Source: Liolophura sinensis (Eukaryota; Mollusca; Polyplacophora; Chitonida; Chitonidae). From it: 64,000 nt of DNA. A program made the translations under genes and the position numbers. Positions 33,385-47,770 of the stretch are shown here, piece after piece. The stretch spans positions 3,699,152 through 3,763,151 of the forward strand of contig NC_088305.1 in the NCBI RefSeq assembly GCF_032854445.1, given 5' to 3'. Numbering within the stretch: the stretch's first letter is position 1; every line of letters starts with the position of its first letter. Below the pieces are notes generated by a model. It had not been told where the DNA came from, searched no databases, and saw nothing but the letters and a program-made list of their open reading frames with translations.

Positions 33385-36300
33385 TATGCATACATGTATA
33401 AAAATGTCTGACAAGACATGCCTGAAATTTACATTACTTTTACTCATAAATCTAAGGGTCAGAAGCGACTTTAAAGGTCAAGAAATACAAGGTTACTTCC
33501 CAAAACATTGCTCAACACAAAGTACAACTGAAGAGCTTACAGAATATGTAGGCATGAAGTTTAGGATTCACACAAAGTGAAGCAGTCAGCAGTTTTCAAT
33601 GACGTAAAAGCGCAAGTAAATTGTGTGCCGTGCTGGTTTAAAAGTTAATATAAATATTTAAAATATATATCTCAGTTATGCTGTGATTTCAACTGTTCAC
33701 AAATCCATCTTGGCTATCAAATACCACATTTTGCTAGACTTACAATGACAAAGGCTTTTATAAAGTGAATGACTGTGTGAGTGGCAATGAAGAACAATCC
33801 CTTACGACATACATGAACCCAAAACTAAAACATAGATAAACCAGATTATTTTCAGGAATAATCCTTCTGCATGGTGCAAATGCCATGCAGGCACCATATT
33901 CTGATGCTCTAAACATATTACTATCTACAACTGTGTTTCCAAAAACAAATAAGAAAAAAAGAAATAACACCCTTTAAATTTAGGCAGAAAACATGTCTGC
34001 CACATAATATGTACATTACACACAAACCTATTCTCAAATGACTGCTGTTGTTCTTGACTCTTTATGGTTCTTATTCCATGTCCATGTTATGTTTGAAAAA
34101 ATTGACAACCCATATAGTTTCCATTCACGCCTTCAGAATACGTGGTATCTGGACTCAATCGAATTCATCACAATATAGCAAGAGAAAACCTTCAGCTGTG
34201 GACATCATTAATTGATTCACTCAGTAATAAGTAGTGTGTGTACATGTAGATTATGAGATAACAGGCATGTCTTTCACTTATAAACATAATGAACCAGGTT
34301 TGCACATCTCACACTACAATTAGAATGTACTGAATGTATATATATCTGGATGGATGTTTTGAAGTTCAACATAGATTTATTCATTTCATTGTTTTTTTTT
34401 ATGTCATGATACATGTCGTTCAAATCAGAAGCAATATCCAATTGAGGACCAAGACAAGAGAAAATTAATGCATATTTTCAGGTGTTAAATATGCGCTGAA
34501 CAGTCACGACAGGTTTAGTTATGACCTGTATGTACTTGTTCTCACTCAGTATAGCAAATGATCAGTTTTGATTGAGGATATTCAATCCATTTCGGAACAC
34601 ATGCGTTCAAGACAAAATCTCCACATGTACTATACAATATGGCTTCATATCCTCTCTCCGTGACGGACTTATTTCATTACGTATTTATTTATTTGACTGT
34701 TGTTTCACCTATCACCTGGTTTTACAGTGGAAAGTGAGACAATCCATGTTATGTCTCCTCTCTTCCTCACGCACTTTCCAGAACTTAATCTTAAAACAAC
34801 CTCAGCATTTGGCATAAAAATGCATTGTTCAGTTACCAAAAAACCAGGCCCCCGGATCACAAAGCAAAATCTTCAGTCAACATTTTAATGATTAAATCTG
34901 GTATGTAAACCTTTTCGTTATTTTTGCTGAAACTTGTACAAAAACTTACCCAGAATTTATGCTATTGTCACACCAAAGTAGTTCTCGAAATGCCTTGCCC
35001 ACTGCTAAAAAAGTCGTAAAACTGCATGTGGTCGGGGTAGAATGTGTAACTTTGGCCAATCAATGTATAAAATACAAGGTTAGTTCCTTCATAAACAGTC
35101 CTCAATATGTCAATCTCGTCTTTTTCTTGTCCTCAGCCCGTTGGTATCAAGTTCAGATCGAGGAAAAAAATTTACGGCTGTCACCTCGTGCAGACAAGGT
35201 TTCCCAGCAATCCAAGCTGGTCACTCCTTCAGAACATCTTATTTTGTTTTGAACATATCAGCACGAAATAATGACTGGCTAAGGATGTAATGCGGTCGAG
35301 TATGTCTGCTCTACATCATAACACATTCCTGGCAGGATCGAAGTACGGCAATTCATAAACTGCACATGCTGCCCGATCCAGATATTTTCATTAATCACAG
35401 GTGTTTGGAAATATCATGAAGTTGGGATTATATCCTATTTTGGAAAATGTACGTTTAAGAACCAAAGGTAATAATTTACAATCTTTATTTGCTTCTACTA
35501 ATGGACTTTTCAGGTAAAATTTTAGATCATTTAAATACTGTCCTTGTCTGATGAGTGTGTTAATCTAAGTGACAGACTATAGCACGCGTGCCTCTACGTG
35601 ACTACTCTGGTTAGAGAGTATAAATTTGTAATGGCCGTTTCCAAGCCGTTGCTCTACCCTGATAACGTTGGCGTTTCATCACATATTTCAAGCATTAAAT
35701 AAATGATGCGCTGAAGGAGGATGCGTGCTGGGGACAGTTAGCCAGCTCCATTGATCTGGTCTGTGTGGCAAACATGAGCCAACAGCAACAGCTTATAAGG
35801 GATTGTCTTCGTTCTAAAGTATCCGACCGATTGAAACAGCCACTCTCTAGCTACCCCCTTCCAATCCCGACCATAAATTGTTAAGTCCCATCTACAATGT
35901 AATAATTTACTTGTTGCCTGTACGTCGATAAGAGCATGCACAGACGTTTTCTTTTTTCTTCAATCTGATTTGATATATGACCGATGTTTTCTCTCTTTCT
36001 AGTTATGTGTCGTGCAAACATGAGCACAAATATTGTATTATTCATGCCTTAAATAATGTGCCATTTTTCAAAATCATCCACATTTTTCGTGGTTGTAAAA
36101 TACAGTTAAGATATGAGGAACACCTTTTTGAGGAGCCGATACAAAAGAACATTCAACAATCATCTCAATGCAGTGTGATGTCATAAAATATTGCTGAGCT
36201 ATGCACAGTGCAGGTCAAATGTTCAGACTGAGATACTTCTGCATTACAATTGGATGGACTCTTCAACCGGTACTTCCCTTGTGGACAAAATAAATATCTT

Positions 36301-37408
36301 TTCCGATTCGGATTGCAGCTCTGGCTCCTTTTTGGATTGTTTAAATTGAATACGTAGTCCAGCATTCAGGGCTCACGGCAAACTGGCAGAGAATAAAGAA
36401 TAGGCAAACACTTGAGTTTCCAAGGCTCTTATTTTATTGATCCCAATGCCTCTCCGTTTCCCCCCATTTGTAACGGACTGTCATTTGCAATCGGATAAAG
36501 GTTAATGGTATTGTGGGAAGGGCATGCGCCGAGTGGCACAGGTTTGCATGTTCCATTTGGGAGCACGTCAAACCTACACCCTTTCTCAATCCTCTTTTTA
36601 AGCTGAGCACATTTAAGAAAATGTGCCAAGCCTGACGAAGTCAATAAATTATTTGCTTTCCCATTGCACACTATCCTGAATTAACTGTGAAAAGCCTCAA
36701 ACTTTCATATACATGTATCAGTGTCAGAGTTCTGGACATACCCAGCAAATTTTATTGGGGGTGGGCCTGTGGCATTGGTGTAAAGTATTGCAAATGAAAA
36801 TATGTGTGTGTCAGTGAGGAGTGGGGGAGGGGTCAGAGTGCTGAGGAAGTCATTTTTAAAACCAGTTTTAAAGAAAAGGGAGAAACATTAACCCTCATCA
36901 TTCAGTGCAGATTTCAAAAGTACATAGTTACACACTAAATAAAAATTAAGCTAATTAGAAGTACAAAAAAAAAAGGATGTATCCTAAATTCCTTAAAGTC
37001 AAGAAGCCTTGCAGTACACTCGGTCTTGTAATGGTCCATGTTAGGAGGCTGTCTCCGCAGCAGTGGACTATACACCACAGGGCTAGCTACTGGGCAAGAC
37101 ATTGATTTTTGGCCCTCTCTCCATGCATCCTAGTACCCAGTGAGCTCGTAGGTATGGTAAATTTTCAGCCGTGGGCAACTTCCATTACAGCTTGGACAGG
37201 GCACAAATAGGGCTTTATTAATTCAACAAAACACATCAGAAACTCAAAGGCTTGAATGCCACAAGGGACAGAGGTTTATAATACCTCCCCACATCCTCAT
37301 GAGCTCCGCAGGGATTGCACATCAGTCTTCACCAAGTACAACCGATGGGCAGAAAACAAAATGGTTGATCACTCGTGTTTGCGGCGGCCTAAAACACATC
37401 CCCATCTA

Positions 37409-37566
37409 CGACTTATTTATTTATTTATTTGATTGGTGTTTTACGCCGTACTCAAGATTATCTCACTTATACCACGGCAGCCAGCATTATGGTGGGAGGA
37501 AACTGGGCAGAGCCCTGGGGAAAACCATGACCATCTGCGGGTTGCTGGTAGACCTTCCCACTTCCG
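37409..37566 (-). mobile_element. 5'-truncated tRNA-derived SINE with target duplication
   Basis: Read on the plus strand, the 3' tail comes first (TTTATTTGATTGGTGTTTTA, CGCCGTACTCAAGA), then CAGCCAGCATTATGGTGGGA and the central region to AGACCTTCCCACTTCCG. The tRNA-like head is missing. CCCCATCTA at 37400-37408 is repeated at 37567-37575, a perfect 9-bp target-site duplication. Confidence 0.92.
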
Positions 37567-38052
37567 CCCCATCTATAAAGCATGCTTTTAAGACATTCAC
37601 AGTTGCAATGGTAACCCTTTCACAGATTGCCCAAGAGATTTAATTTTTGTGTTATTGATATATACTATTTCGGCAATGTCTCTTGTTGCAAATGAAAAAT
37701 CAGTGCACATACAAAACATCCTGTTTAGAATGAATCACTCAGACGGCTCAAACCGTTCTATCGACCTGTAGAATTTGATGAGTCAAACAAAAATAAAACA
37801 TACAATATTCTGCATTCATACTATTTTGTCTTTTTTTCATTCACATCAATGTGAACGAGGCATTACAGATGTTTGTATGTATGCTTGGGGTTTTATGTTT
37901 CACTTAACAGTTTTCCAGTCATACGATGATGACAGTGCAAATGCAATCATTAAAGGACATAAAATGCTGTACCACATGTCCAATTAAGTTACAGAGAAAC
38001 CAGTTGCCACTGCTAGTCTGGATATCACTAAATCATAACATTAATGACTTAC

Positions 38053-38120
38053 CTGACTGCCTATACCAGCACTGACGATGTTCAGACCCGTCAACCTGGC
38101 AATGTCACCTTTCTTGCTGC
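38053..38120 (-). CDS. PTPRN2: PTPRN2-like exon: membrane-proximal ectodomain
   Basis: This 68-bp minus-strand exon has the acceptor TTTGTTTTTAG and the donor GTAAGTCATT. It starts with two bases completing a codon from the exon upstream (phase 1), encodes SKKGDIARLTGLNIVSAGIG and SQ, and ends in phase 0 to join DGEVKIEVLG of the transmembrane exon. The LxxxTGLxIxxxGIG pattern matches the end of the membrane-proximal ectodomain of IA-2/phogrin (a SEA-like fold in the human proteins). The exon is short and was placed by splice sites, phase and family pattern. It is the most N-terminal segment I can identify. Confidence 0.85.
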
Positions 38121-40335
38121 CTAAAAACAAAAAAAGGAACTTAATAACATTAATACGTCACACAGCACAAGTTCATGTCAGGAGACAAATCACAATTTTG
38201 CCACGGATCACCGGAAAGCAGATTCACTCCTGACTAAAACCGAGTTGATTAAGTACAAACCATAATGTCAATTCAATCAGAACAATTTTTTGCTCTAAAC
38301 TGATTTTTCAGAAACAGCGCATTGTTCAAGAAGAGAACATGTGTATATATAGTCCAATAGCTGAAAGTTTTAGTGATACAATTTGGAATATAATAAGTAA
38401 AATATCTTTCCATGTCATTCCCTAATTTTCACAATTTATTTTTTCACTACATGCATTTTCCTCCATGTAATTCATCTTAATAATATAAAAATAAATGTAC
38501 TTCCATCCATTAAAAATCTTACATTAATTTCTTTTTTTTTTCTTCTAAAAGCCACTGCTTTACATTGAATGAAAAAGTAAATGTTCAGGCAAATGGAATG
38601 CATCACTCAGCAAAATTGCATTATACATTTCCTCCGCACAAGAGCAATTAGGAAATTAAGCCATCGGTAGATATTACTGGCCTGTTGGTTTCATGTTTGC
38701 TCACAGACTAAAGTAACAATGAACACACGGTAACATTTCTGTCGATTTAACTTAAAGCCACATTTACAGTAGGACAAAGATAGCAATTAGATGCAGAGAT
38801 CATACTGCAGTACAATGACAGGGTTGTTCTGGTGAATTAGCCTAATTGCTGTTTACAAATCAGCTCATTATTGTTTGCTGCAGGCGCACGCTGTCTTATG
38901 CAAACCGAACAAGTTCCATGTGCCAAAATACAAAACAAAAAAAAACAAAAAAAACACTTGAACTCATAAAGCCACAAAATATGTCAGAGAATATCCAGAG
39001 ACTTCCTCAGAGAGATCGTCAGCAGGTAATCTAACTGTGGCCCTGACGAGAAGTCTAATAAACACTAGGACCAAACACAGGTGACATACATGTATAGATG
39101 CTGCCACATTGATTTGACTCTCCAACTGCCACTAAGAATCTTGACTCCTTGCCACACTGTATCACTACATTCAAGTCAAAACTTCCTATTAGAAATTATT
39201 TAATTCCTTTAAAAGCCATTGCAAGCCTTTAATCAAGCTGTTGAAGTCTGATCTTCTCCTGTATCTTCATCATTTCTCTCTTTCTTAAATGTTTTTAAAC
39301 GATTTCTTAATGCATACTAATTAATCAAGAAAAAAACATTTCCTGCCTCAATACATAACAAAAGCACAAGTACATGAAAGACTGACCAGTGTTTTACATC
39401 TGAAAATAACACTTGCTTTCTTGTCTAGCTCTTTAAAAAAAAAACCAGTCGAGGTCATTTAAGATCGGATTTAGCCGTTAGCTGTAGGTCGGCTTTCACT
39501 TACATGTATTTGTAATGTTTTGGTAAATTGGTAAATTCCTTTCTGTAGCCCAGAATTAAAACAATTGTTCTGTTGTTTTTTTTTGTTAATTTTAAAAACC
39601 TGAGTAACATCCCCATAGGTTACATGGACTACGTGTAATTATACAATATATAGTCCGTAAAACTCTTCAGACGATAAAGTTGTTGAGTCAACTCTTTGAA
39701 AAATGAAATATAGGACATGCACAATGCCATGTGGCTTAATGGCATGAGACCAATTTGATTGTGAGAATGCGAATTATGAAGAAGACTTCGGTCATACATG
39801 TATATCAATTCCACTTTTGGAATTCAATGAGTCACTATGAGAAATCAAACCAAGTGAATGCGGCTTAAAATGTAATTAGGAAACATACCATTCAAATTCT
39901 TTACAGGTATACTACCGAAAAAAAAAAAAACAGGTTTTCAGAGATTTCCATCTGAAGTGATGGCGAGTAGGTATAAGTTATGAATTAGGATGGGCAAAAC
40001 TGTTCCATTCAGCATAGATGCAGTAGACGCCTGTATGATATGATAAGTGAGGAAGCTATCACATGGTCGCCATAATAAAGGACTGTATTGATTCTGGGCA
40101 AACAAATATGTTAGCTAACCTAATTCCCAATGGCTTACAGCCAACCAGGATGCTAATTAAGATCAATCAGTTCCCACTAAGCTCTCATTCAGCCCAAAAT
40201 AACATATCTCACATGCTGAATAGCCAGGCCATGCCAGGTCAGAAAACATATTACAAGATCAAGATAGTCAAGGATGTACATGAGACGAAGAGAGCTTTGG
40301 AAAAAACATTGGTTATCACAGCAGTGTGGCATTAA

Positions 40336-40705
40336 AGGTCATGGAGGGTAGAAAGAATGTAGTTTTGCAGGTCTCTGAAGGCAGAGAAAGTGTAGTTTTG
40401 AAGGCCACAGATGGCAGAAAAGTGTGATTTTGAAGGTCACGGAAGGCAGAAAAGTGTAGTTTTGAAGGTCATGTAAGGCAGAAAAAGTGTAATTCTGAAG
40501 GTCATGGAACTCAGAAAAAGTGCAGTTTTGAAGGTCATAGAAGGCAGAAAAACTGTAGTTTCGAATGTCAAGGATAACAGAAAGAGTGTAGTTTTGAAAG
40601 CCACAGATGGCAGAAAAAGTGAAGTTTTGAAGGTCACAGGTGGCAGAAGTGTTTAGCTTTGAGGGTCATAGATGGCAGAAAAGTGTAGTTTTGAAGGCCT
40701 ACATC
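40336..40705. repeat. Degenerate 33-bp tandem repeat, about 11 copies
   Basis: The core GTAGTTTTGAAGGTCA is followed by TGGAAGGCAGAAAAAGT, with 31-33 bp spacing and frequent substitutions. On the minus strand it reads as an 11-residue repeat (MTFKTTLFLPS type) over 66 residues at 40437-40637, which is a by-product of the array. Confidence 0.88.
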
Positions 40706-41454
40706 ACAGACTGTCATGGAAGGTATGCTGTATATAGATGGTTAGAAATGAACCGCAGCACACTGTCGTCAAAAGTTTACTGATTAATGAAGGCTGACTA
40801 CTGCAGGTTGTGAACATCTGAAACATTCACCACAATCAGATCGCTTCAAACATGTCAAATGTCAATCACAGTTACGCCATCTCCAACATCAATAATAACT
40901 TACATGTAACTTATCAATGTAAACAACTTTAAAACTACATGCAGGTATACCCAACATTGTTAAATACTGCACTCTTACAGGGCTATACAAAGACATCATA
41001 AATATTGAACCGATTTATATCACACTTAAAATTCCTTCTCACATACATTTTTAGACAGATGCAATCCTTTTGTCTAAACAATTGTCGACATAACTCCATT
41101 CCATACATGTAATTTATTTTTTACTTTTTTAATAATACATGAATTTGTTCAATCCTTTCAGTTGACCTTTTGGTCGTCATTTGTAAGTCTCACATATATT
41201 TGTATGCCTCTATATTTAATGGTCATTTGGCTGACAAAAATAAAGAGCCATATAAAAAAAAAAATTGATATAGCTTCATGAAATATCGTCAGCTGCAGCT
41301 AAAAATTTCCTGTAGATAAAAAACTGACTGATATATAAAGCGCATTACAACGTATCTCATTTATCTTTCAATGAAAACAGATTGTGCCCATCCATTCTGA
41401 TCCCATTATCTGCAAACAAAGCAGAGGCCATCTCAGAATAAAGCCAAACACCTT

Positions 41455-41468
41455 GTTGCCATGGCAAC
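41455..41468. promoter_or_regulatory. RFX X-box palindrome
   Basis: GTTGCCATGGCAAC lies inside a longer perfect palindrome TTGTTGCCATGGCAACAA. It is identical to the motif at 15646-15659 and about 3.3 kb upstream of the first identified exon. Confidence 0.6.
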
Positions 41469-44400
41469 AAATATTGATAACAGAAAGCCACAAAGGGTTA
41501 AATTGCGTTTGAGTATTATAGGCCTGCATATGCAGGCGCTGTTGACCTGCGTGTCAGGCATGCATGCAATCTGCTCCGCGAATCCCTATTTACAATGAGT
41601 GAAATATCATCACATGTACCCTATCTATTGAACGGGGTGACATCGAGAGAGAGCAATTTGCATGCGGTCGACCCTGACACCTGAATACAGATTTTACTCT
41701 CTCTAGCCAGTCTCAGTACTTCTCATTGGGGGTTGAGAACCAATGAGATTCTGACAGTTTGGGAGGGAGGGGTTTTGCGGGGGAGGTGGGATGAAAAGGG
41801 GAGGTGATGGTCATGAATGGTTAATTCTTTTTAGAGCATGAACATAAATCAACCAATGCAATCCCATTAAAATTCCCATATTGGCATAAGGCGAATTAAG
41901 GGGCAGGGAACAAGTGCTTGGGGGACATGCGGGCCTTAATGTGTAAACATAACTGCACCGCAGTATCTATCATGAGACATTAATGTAAATTAGATATTTG
42001 AAAACCGTTGTACTAAAACAAGAATTCATTGTAAAGAATTTTTCTAAGTGGAATGTTAAAAATGAAATGGTGGATGTTCGTGCGATACTCTGCAATTTGT
42101 ACCTAGACGATGTACCAAGGCATCCTAGAAAAACCGTCATATTGATTTTCTTTCACAGATGCATTTAGACATAAATTATTGTCAGTACCATGAATAATGT
42201 GGAAAAAAAAAATGATTTGCTTTCTTGGATATAAAATTCAGCCAATTTTTACTTGCTATATTTATGAAGGATTCTCTTCATGGTGCAAACCATCCTTTTA
42301 TTTTCATTTTAATTAAAGCAACAAATGAATTCAAAAGTTATTGCATAATTAAACACCTCAGTGGAACAAACCAGCTTTTTGTTACCTGGACCAAAATTAC
42401 TGAAATATACCCAAACCAAATATCAAATACCAGCACATTACACGCAATGATTTGACAGATAATTAAATTTAAACATATCCTGAATTATCTCCCTGCCAGA
42501 CAGTTATACAGTACAAATTTACTCAGAGCAGACTGAAATAGGACTGTCACCATCATCACTTCCCATCCTCACCTGCCCATTGCTGAGGTGGAAAGTTCTG
42601 GCTGATATAAATGTGAACGCTTAGCAAAATGCCACATCTCAGCACAGAATGCTGGCTGGGTGTTCAACGATGAATTCTTTATGAGACATAATGCATGGGA
42701 ATCACAAGAGCGGAGGAGCCTGCAGAGCTTTTTGTGATCACTGACCTGGAGCATCCATTACAGCCGAAAACAGGCATACAAAAGTCTGGTTTCGAAGCTG
42801 CTTAATTTGAAATGATTATAATAATAAAAAAAAAATCTTGTTTGTGATATATACCCTTCTTCATCTAAGACTACCTCAAAGTTAAAACACGAGGGTTAAA
42901 TACAGCAAGGTTTGCTAAAGCTAATTGTAAATCTATATATTAGTCAACAAATTCAGACATGAGAAGGGTATTAAAAAGGAATATATGGGGAAATACTCAA
43001 AATACATAATGCCAATGTATACGCCCAAATTCAGTTCTTACAAATATCCTGAAAATGGATTTCAATCCCATCATAGGGCTAGGTATTGATTAACCCAGTA
43101 TAAGAGGCAAATATCAGATTGAGAGTTTAAAGGGATTACACTGTTAACATACCATGTATCCCATTGAAGTGCACTGTCCGTGCAGCACCTCTGTCGCTTC
43201 AGGACAGAATATCTGCATGTCTTCACCAGAACTGCAACGCTGGTGATCAACACTCAGCCAAGGTCTTGTACAGTATTGACCGCATAACTATTAAAGCTCC
43301 TGCCTTGAGGCGAGAAAGGTCGTTAGCTAGTGACAGAGTGCAGCTGCTGTTTGTCTAAAGGTGCAGGTGAGCCTGGTATATAATTAGCGGGTTGCCAGTA
43401 CCTGCACTTCTAATAACCAGCTGGTTATACAATCTGCTGTATGCACCTGTCAGTCACACATGCATAATCAACTTACTAATCTAAAGCAGGTATACACAAG
43501 CATATTGGCTACAGAGCCTTGAGCGAAATTACATTAATTAACCCCGCTTTAATATCTGCAGTTTTAAATACCTAAGGTATAAAAAAAAAAAGGATATGAA
43601 TTTGCATGTTCCTAAAAAGGTTTAGCAACCTCTGAGAAGCTCCTATCAGCGTAATCAGAGCGGTGTTAATTCTTGTCAAAACATGGCAAATTAAAACATT
43701 CTTTGTGTATACTATGACAGTTTTATAATTATACCTGGTCTTATAACTATACCAGGTTTATAATTATAACTGGCAAGACGAGATGTTCAGCCTACCTTCA
43801 GCATGGAAGACGGCTGCATGTATTCAGAGGAAAATTTTAACTGAAGCATAAATAGCACAATCTACAGAACTATCACGTTTAAATTACATCAAGCTCTTCA
43901 ACCAACTGGGAATTATATGCAATACCTTAGATGGCGATCTCCTTGCTGGGAAAATCATAGACATCGTGCTTCGATGACAGGAGGCGCTCCGGAGCTATAA
44001 GATCAAAAATTCCAGATTCAATCCTCGCAAGGCTGAGGTGAAACTAGCAGGAAGAAGCTCCTTCCTCCAAAGCTGCAGGAGCACAATGCGAATTGGAAAA
44101 TGCCAAATGTGCCCTGGCGATTCCCTCCATACACCAATCAAACCTCTGCCGCACTGCAGGTTGCAATCTGTGAATAATCATGTGAATGTGTGTCCCAGGT
44201 GGACGCCGGGGCGAATGCGCCCATGGTGCAGGGTAATAGACGCGAACAAACCAGCAGAGCTGTTGTTCACAGTACCCAGGGGTTATGGGTATAAGACGTG
44301 AAGCGCTGGCGTTGATCAGGTGCCTCAGATGGTCCCACACTGCCTGTACTGGATTTCTCATAGTGTCTTCCTTGTGCACAGGCCATACAGTGCAAGAAAA

Positions 44401-45706
44401 AAGTATAATAAGAAGAGCCTGGTGCCTTAAAAAAAAAAAAAAAGAAAGAAAAAAACAAAGCTGAAGATTCCCCTGTCATCAGTAGAGAAGCCAGAATTAG
44501 ATTTAGCTAAGAGACACCCCCGTTGTCATAGGCACTGATGAAGTTGTCAACAAAGCTTGCTGCTCAGTCTCCACCCGCCGAAGCCTGGCTCGCGTCTCTC
44601 CCATACTAGTGCGTAGCTCTGTTCCGTCTTGGAAAAACGCCTATTTGATGCATTAGGAGAGTCCACATGGAGACAGATCTTGAGGGGTGGTCAGGTTGGA
44701 GTGGAGTGACCACTGCGCAGAAGCCAGAAGCCTGCTCGCCTCCCGCCCGCTCGCCTGCCTGCCCGCTGGCCCGTCCGACTGCCTTGAAGCCCACTTGAGG
44801 AGTGTGTTAATGGGTGGATTCTAGGACCAGCAGGCCGGCCATCCATTCAGGGCTTGTCAGTATAATTAATCCGTGCCTTGGGTTTGAAGACCAGCCGATA
44901 ACCAGCCATAGAGGTAATCAATACAGAACAGAGCCGGCCAGCCGGGTATAGGCTGGGTTGGGTGCTGCGTACTAGACATCTGCATCCACCTACCCCGAGA
45001 CAGAGACGATGTAGCATGCCCAACGATATATTAACCCACAATCCTCCCCTTTGCGACACCCTCGCATCAGTCGCAGCAGCAGTGCATCTGACCTGATGCA
45101 GCTGCATTCTGCAACATCGCAAACAATGCAAGCATCCATGCAGTCAGGCTGCCTGTGTGTTTTATCTGATTTTAATCTCGGCTATTGATTTGCTGGCATT
45201 TTATTACATATCTGAGCGTGAGGGGAAGACTTTATACAAGCTTGTAATTTGGAACTTCAATAATACACATAAGCGCGTTTCTCCTTAATTTTTTTAACTT
45301 GCATAATTTTTTCAAGATGCATAAGAAACAGAAAATTTCAGGTGCTTGTGTAATAATAATGTTCTTCATCATGACTAACAAAATGAAACTTTGCTGCATT
45401 ACAAAATGTTCTTTTCGATGTTACATTACCTGGTTCCAAAAGTAAAGTGCATCAGTGTCAATTATCACCCGAAAACACACTGAAGTGAAGTGCAATGAGA
45501 TACGGTGTGAGGCTAATAAGTTAACTGCATTAATAACTGTATTAACTGCAGGTATACATCACTAACACCTGCTGTTCAGCTGCTGAAACCTACAGCTTTC
45601 TAATGGCTTGCATCTTGTCGGAGACGATTGGCATGCACACCTTATTACTGTGTTATTGTATGTGAGCTGTCAGAGACAAGCTCAAAGGAGAGTTAATTCG
45701 AGATGG

Positions 45707-45720
45707 GTAACCGTAGCAAC
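45707..45720. promoter_or_regulatory. X-box-like motif, one weak half
   Basis: GTAACCGTAGCAAC has one good RFX half site (AGCAAC) and one weaker (GTAACC). Reported only because of the other motifs in the window. Confidence 0.3.
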
Positions 45721-47770
45721 CAGGTGAGCTCAGGTACAAAGTATAATTACGAGGTAATAATAAACCCAGGGGTTTAATCAAGACAAAAGCGGCCCAAAAT
45801 TTTTCATCATGCTAAGTCGCACCAAGACAAATTAAACTCCTATGGGGGGCGGGGGGGGGGGGATGGGGGAGGGGTTAAGGCTGATTGAAATGAGCAGAGA
45901 GGGTGAGATGATATCACTTAATTATAGACTTCAATATGAAGGAGGCTGTCCATGGACTGGTGTTTATACAGTCAGGTTTTGCTGGGTATAGTAAATGGCT
46001 GAAAGTCTGGCACCTATATCTATAAATTAGAATACATGTACTTGTTGATGATGAAAACAATCACCAATCCATTGTGAGTTCTTGCTAGTACGGTATAGGC
46101 ATGGGGGCTTTCCAGACATTACATGAACATCTACAAGAATTTGATAAGTATCTGTAATTCTACTAATTTTGGGACACCTAGTCTGGTCTTTTAATTGCCA
46201 ATATACATTGGCTACATTGGTTAGTCCATCTAATGAACACCACATAGCTTAACATTTGCCCTAAAAGAATTTTGTTAGAAAGGAAAGATTCATTGTTAGA
46301 ACATGACAGGGAGCTACAAGCTGGATGCATCCACACCAATTCCCCTCCCTGTTTGCAGTGGTCAGCGAAGTTGCATCTGTTCTTGTCACTGTTCTACAAA
46401 CTGCACTGTGGATGAAGGTTCAATATCTAAGCATTCACAAGGAGGCCATACTTCTCTACTATCCATATATTCCACACAAAAGTCAGCGATTGCCATCTCT
46501 GACTTTTATATGCATGATTTTGATTCATAGCAAAGGCCTAAAAACAATCTTGTTTCTAATTTTCCATAATGCTGAAGGCAATGTTAATAATTTATCAGCA
46601 TTTTCAATAAAAGGCTTCAAACTTCCAGCTGAATTGAAATATTTTCTATGACCAATGCAACCTGCTATAATGCCGTTGTCAAAATGTTTTAATGATCAAC
46701 TCATTAGCTATTTACATGTAGCACTGGGTGACCTTTCATATTACAATTGTATTTCTACCATGAACTCTGCCGTCATGTTGAGAATCCTGGGGTTTGTGAA
46801 CCCAATTAATTCCAAAGAAACTTCCACAGCCTATTTTAATATGCACTGCATGCAAAAGTGCAGCTTTTGGGTATAGGATGCATGAAGAATAAAACGTAAT
46901 CTTAACATTACCTCTGGATTGCTGGAGTAATTGTGAGACAAACTCTGAATTGCCAATTACATCATACCCTCAAAGCTCCGGCAACAGCAAATTCACGTTC
47001 CATCACATTGAAAACTAAACAATGTTCAAAAATTCTGGCACAAAGAGCCATTAATTAGAGACAAAAGCGTAATGATCATAAGATGTACTACATGTAAGTG
47101 GAAAGAATTTAGTCTTGTGGGGAAGTATAGGTCTCTGATAATAGCAAACGGAACATCTATTACAGACAAAGCAGGAACCAGTTTTAATGCTGACTGCCTA
47201 GTTTTTCTAACGTTCAGCAGCACACACGTGAACTGATTGACACGTAACAACTAGCTGTCATGACTGTGTGGAACACAAAAGTAGTTGGGCCGGCACTGCT
47301 TTTAAGGCCAGAACTGAACTAATGCACAAAGGTAATACAAACCTATCAGCCAACATTCATTAAATGTCTGTATTAAATAAGAAAGCAAACAATTTCGCAT
47401 GTAATTTGAATGACCCATCGTCACGGTTCCACATGTACGAGTTTTTACACTGAAAGTGGCTTATTAACCTTGTATATTAATAACTTTACTGTATACATGT
47501 ATGTCAGCTATCACAAGCCAATTCTACACTGAATAGTCTTTTAAAATAAAAAACTGACCATGTTGGCCATATATTGTAAAAATTAAACATATATACATAT
47601 ACACCTTTAGGAGCAATTTATTAATAATCTGGTTTATATTTTGGCATGGAAATTGTTTAACAATGATTTTTCTTAAATTCTCAAGATATGGGCCTGATAT
47701 GGGAATATGCTGGTGTAAGTTTCAGGCTATTTTCAAATCATATACTTAATTAAGCTGATCATCTTTGGCA

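Larger units (their letters stand above)
21488..38052 (-). other. PTPRN2: PTPRN2-like intron (16.6 kb)
   Basis: This is the largest intron, between the membrane-proximal ectodomain exon and the transmembrane exon. It holds the 43-bp minisatellite (21530-23425), the 48-bp minisatellite (27193-28178), 79-bp and 21-bp short arrays, a mariner-like MITE (32783-33384), SINE copies and relics, a two-copy dispersed repeat (25195-25395 and 31862-32063) and an X-box at 29976-29989. ORFs at 29816-30136, 30685-31164, 31898-32266 and 37299-37643 show no recognisable domain. Confidence 0.8.

Noticed and set aside
34677-34725. TATTTATTTATTTGACTGTTGTTTCACC resembling a SINE tail (written here as a 28-base description of position only)
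   Set aside because: Too short, and the central SINE domain does not follow.
43795-43832. Candidate small minus-strand exon ending CTGAAG before GTAGGC
   Set aside because: Six codons only, no phase or motif link to the gene.
46886-46945. 33-bp candidate exon on the minus strand between CAATTCAG and GTAATGTT
   Set aside because: Very short and no family match to the expected ectodomain.
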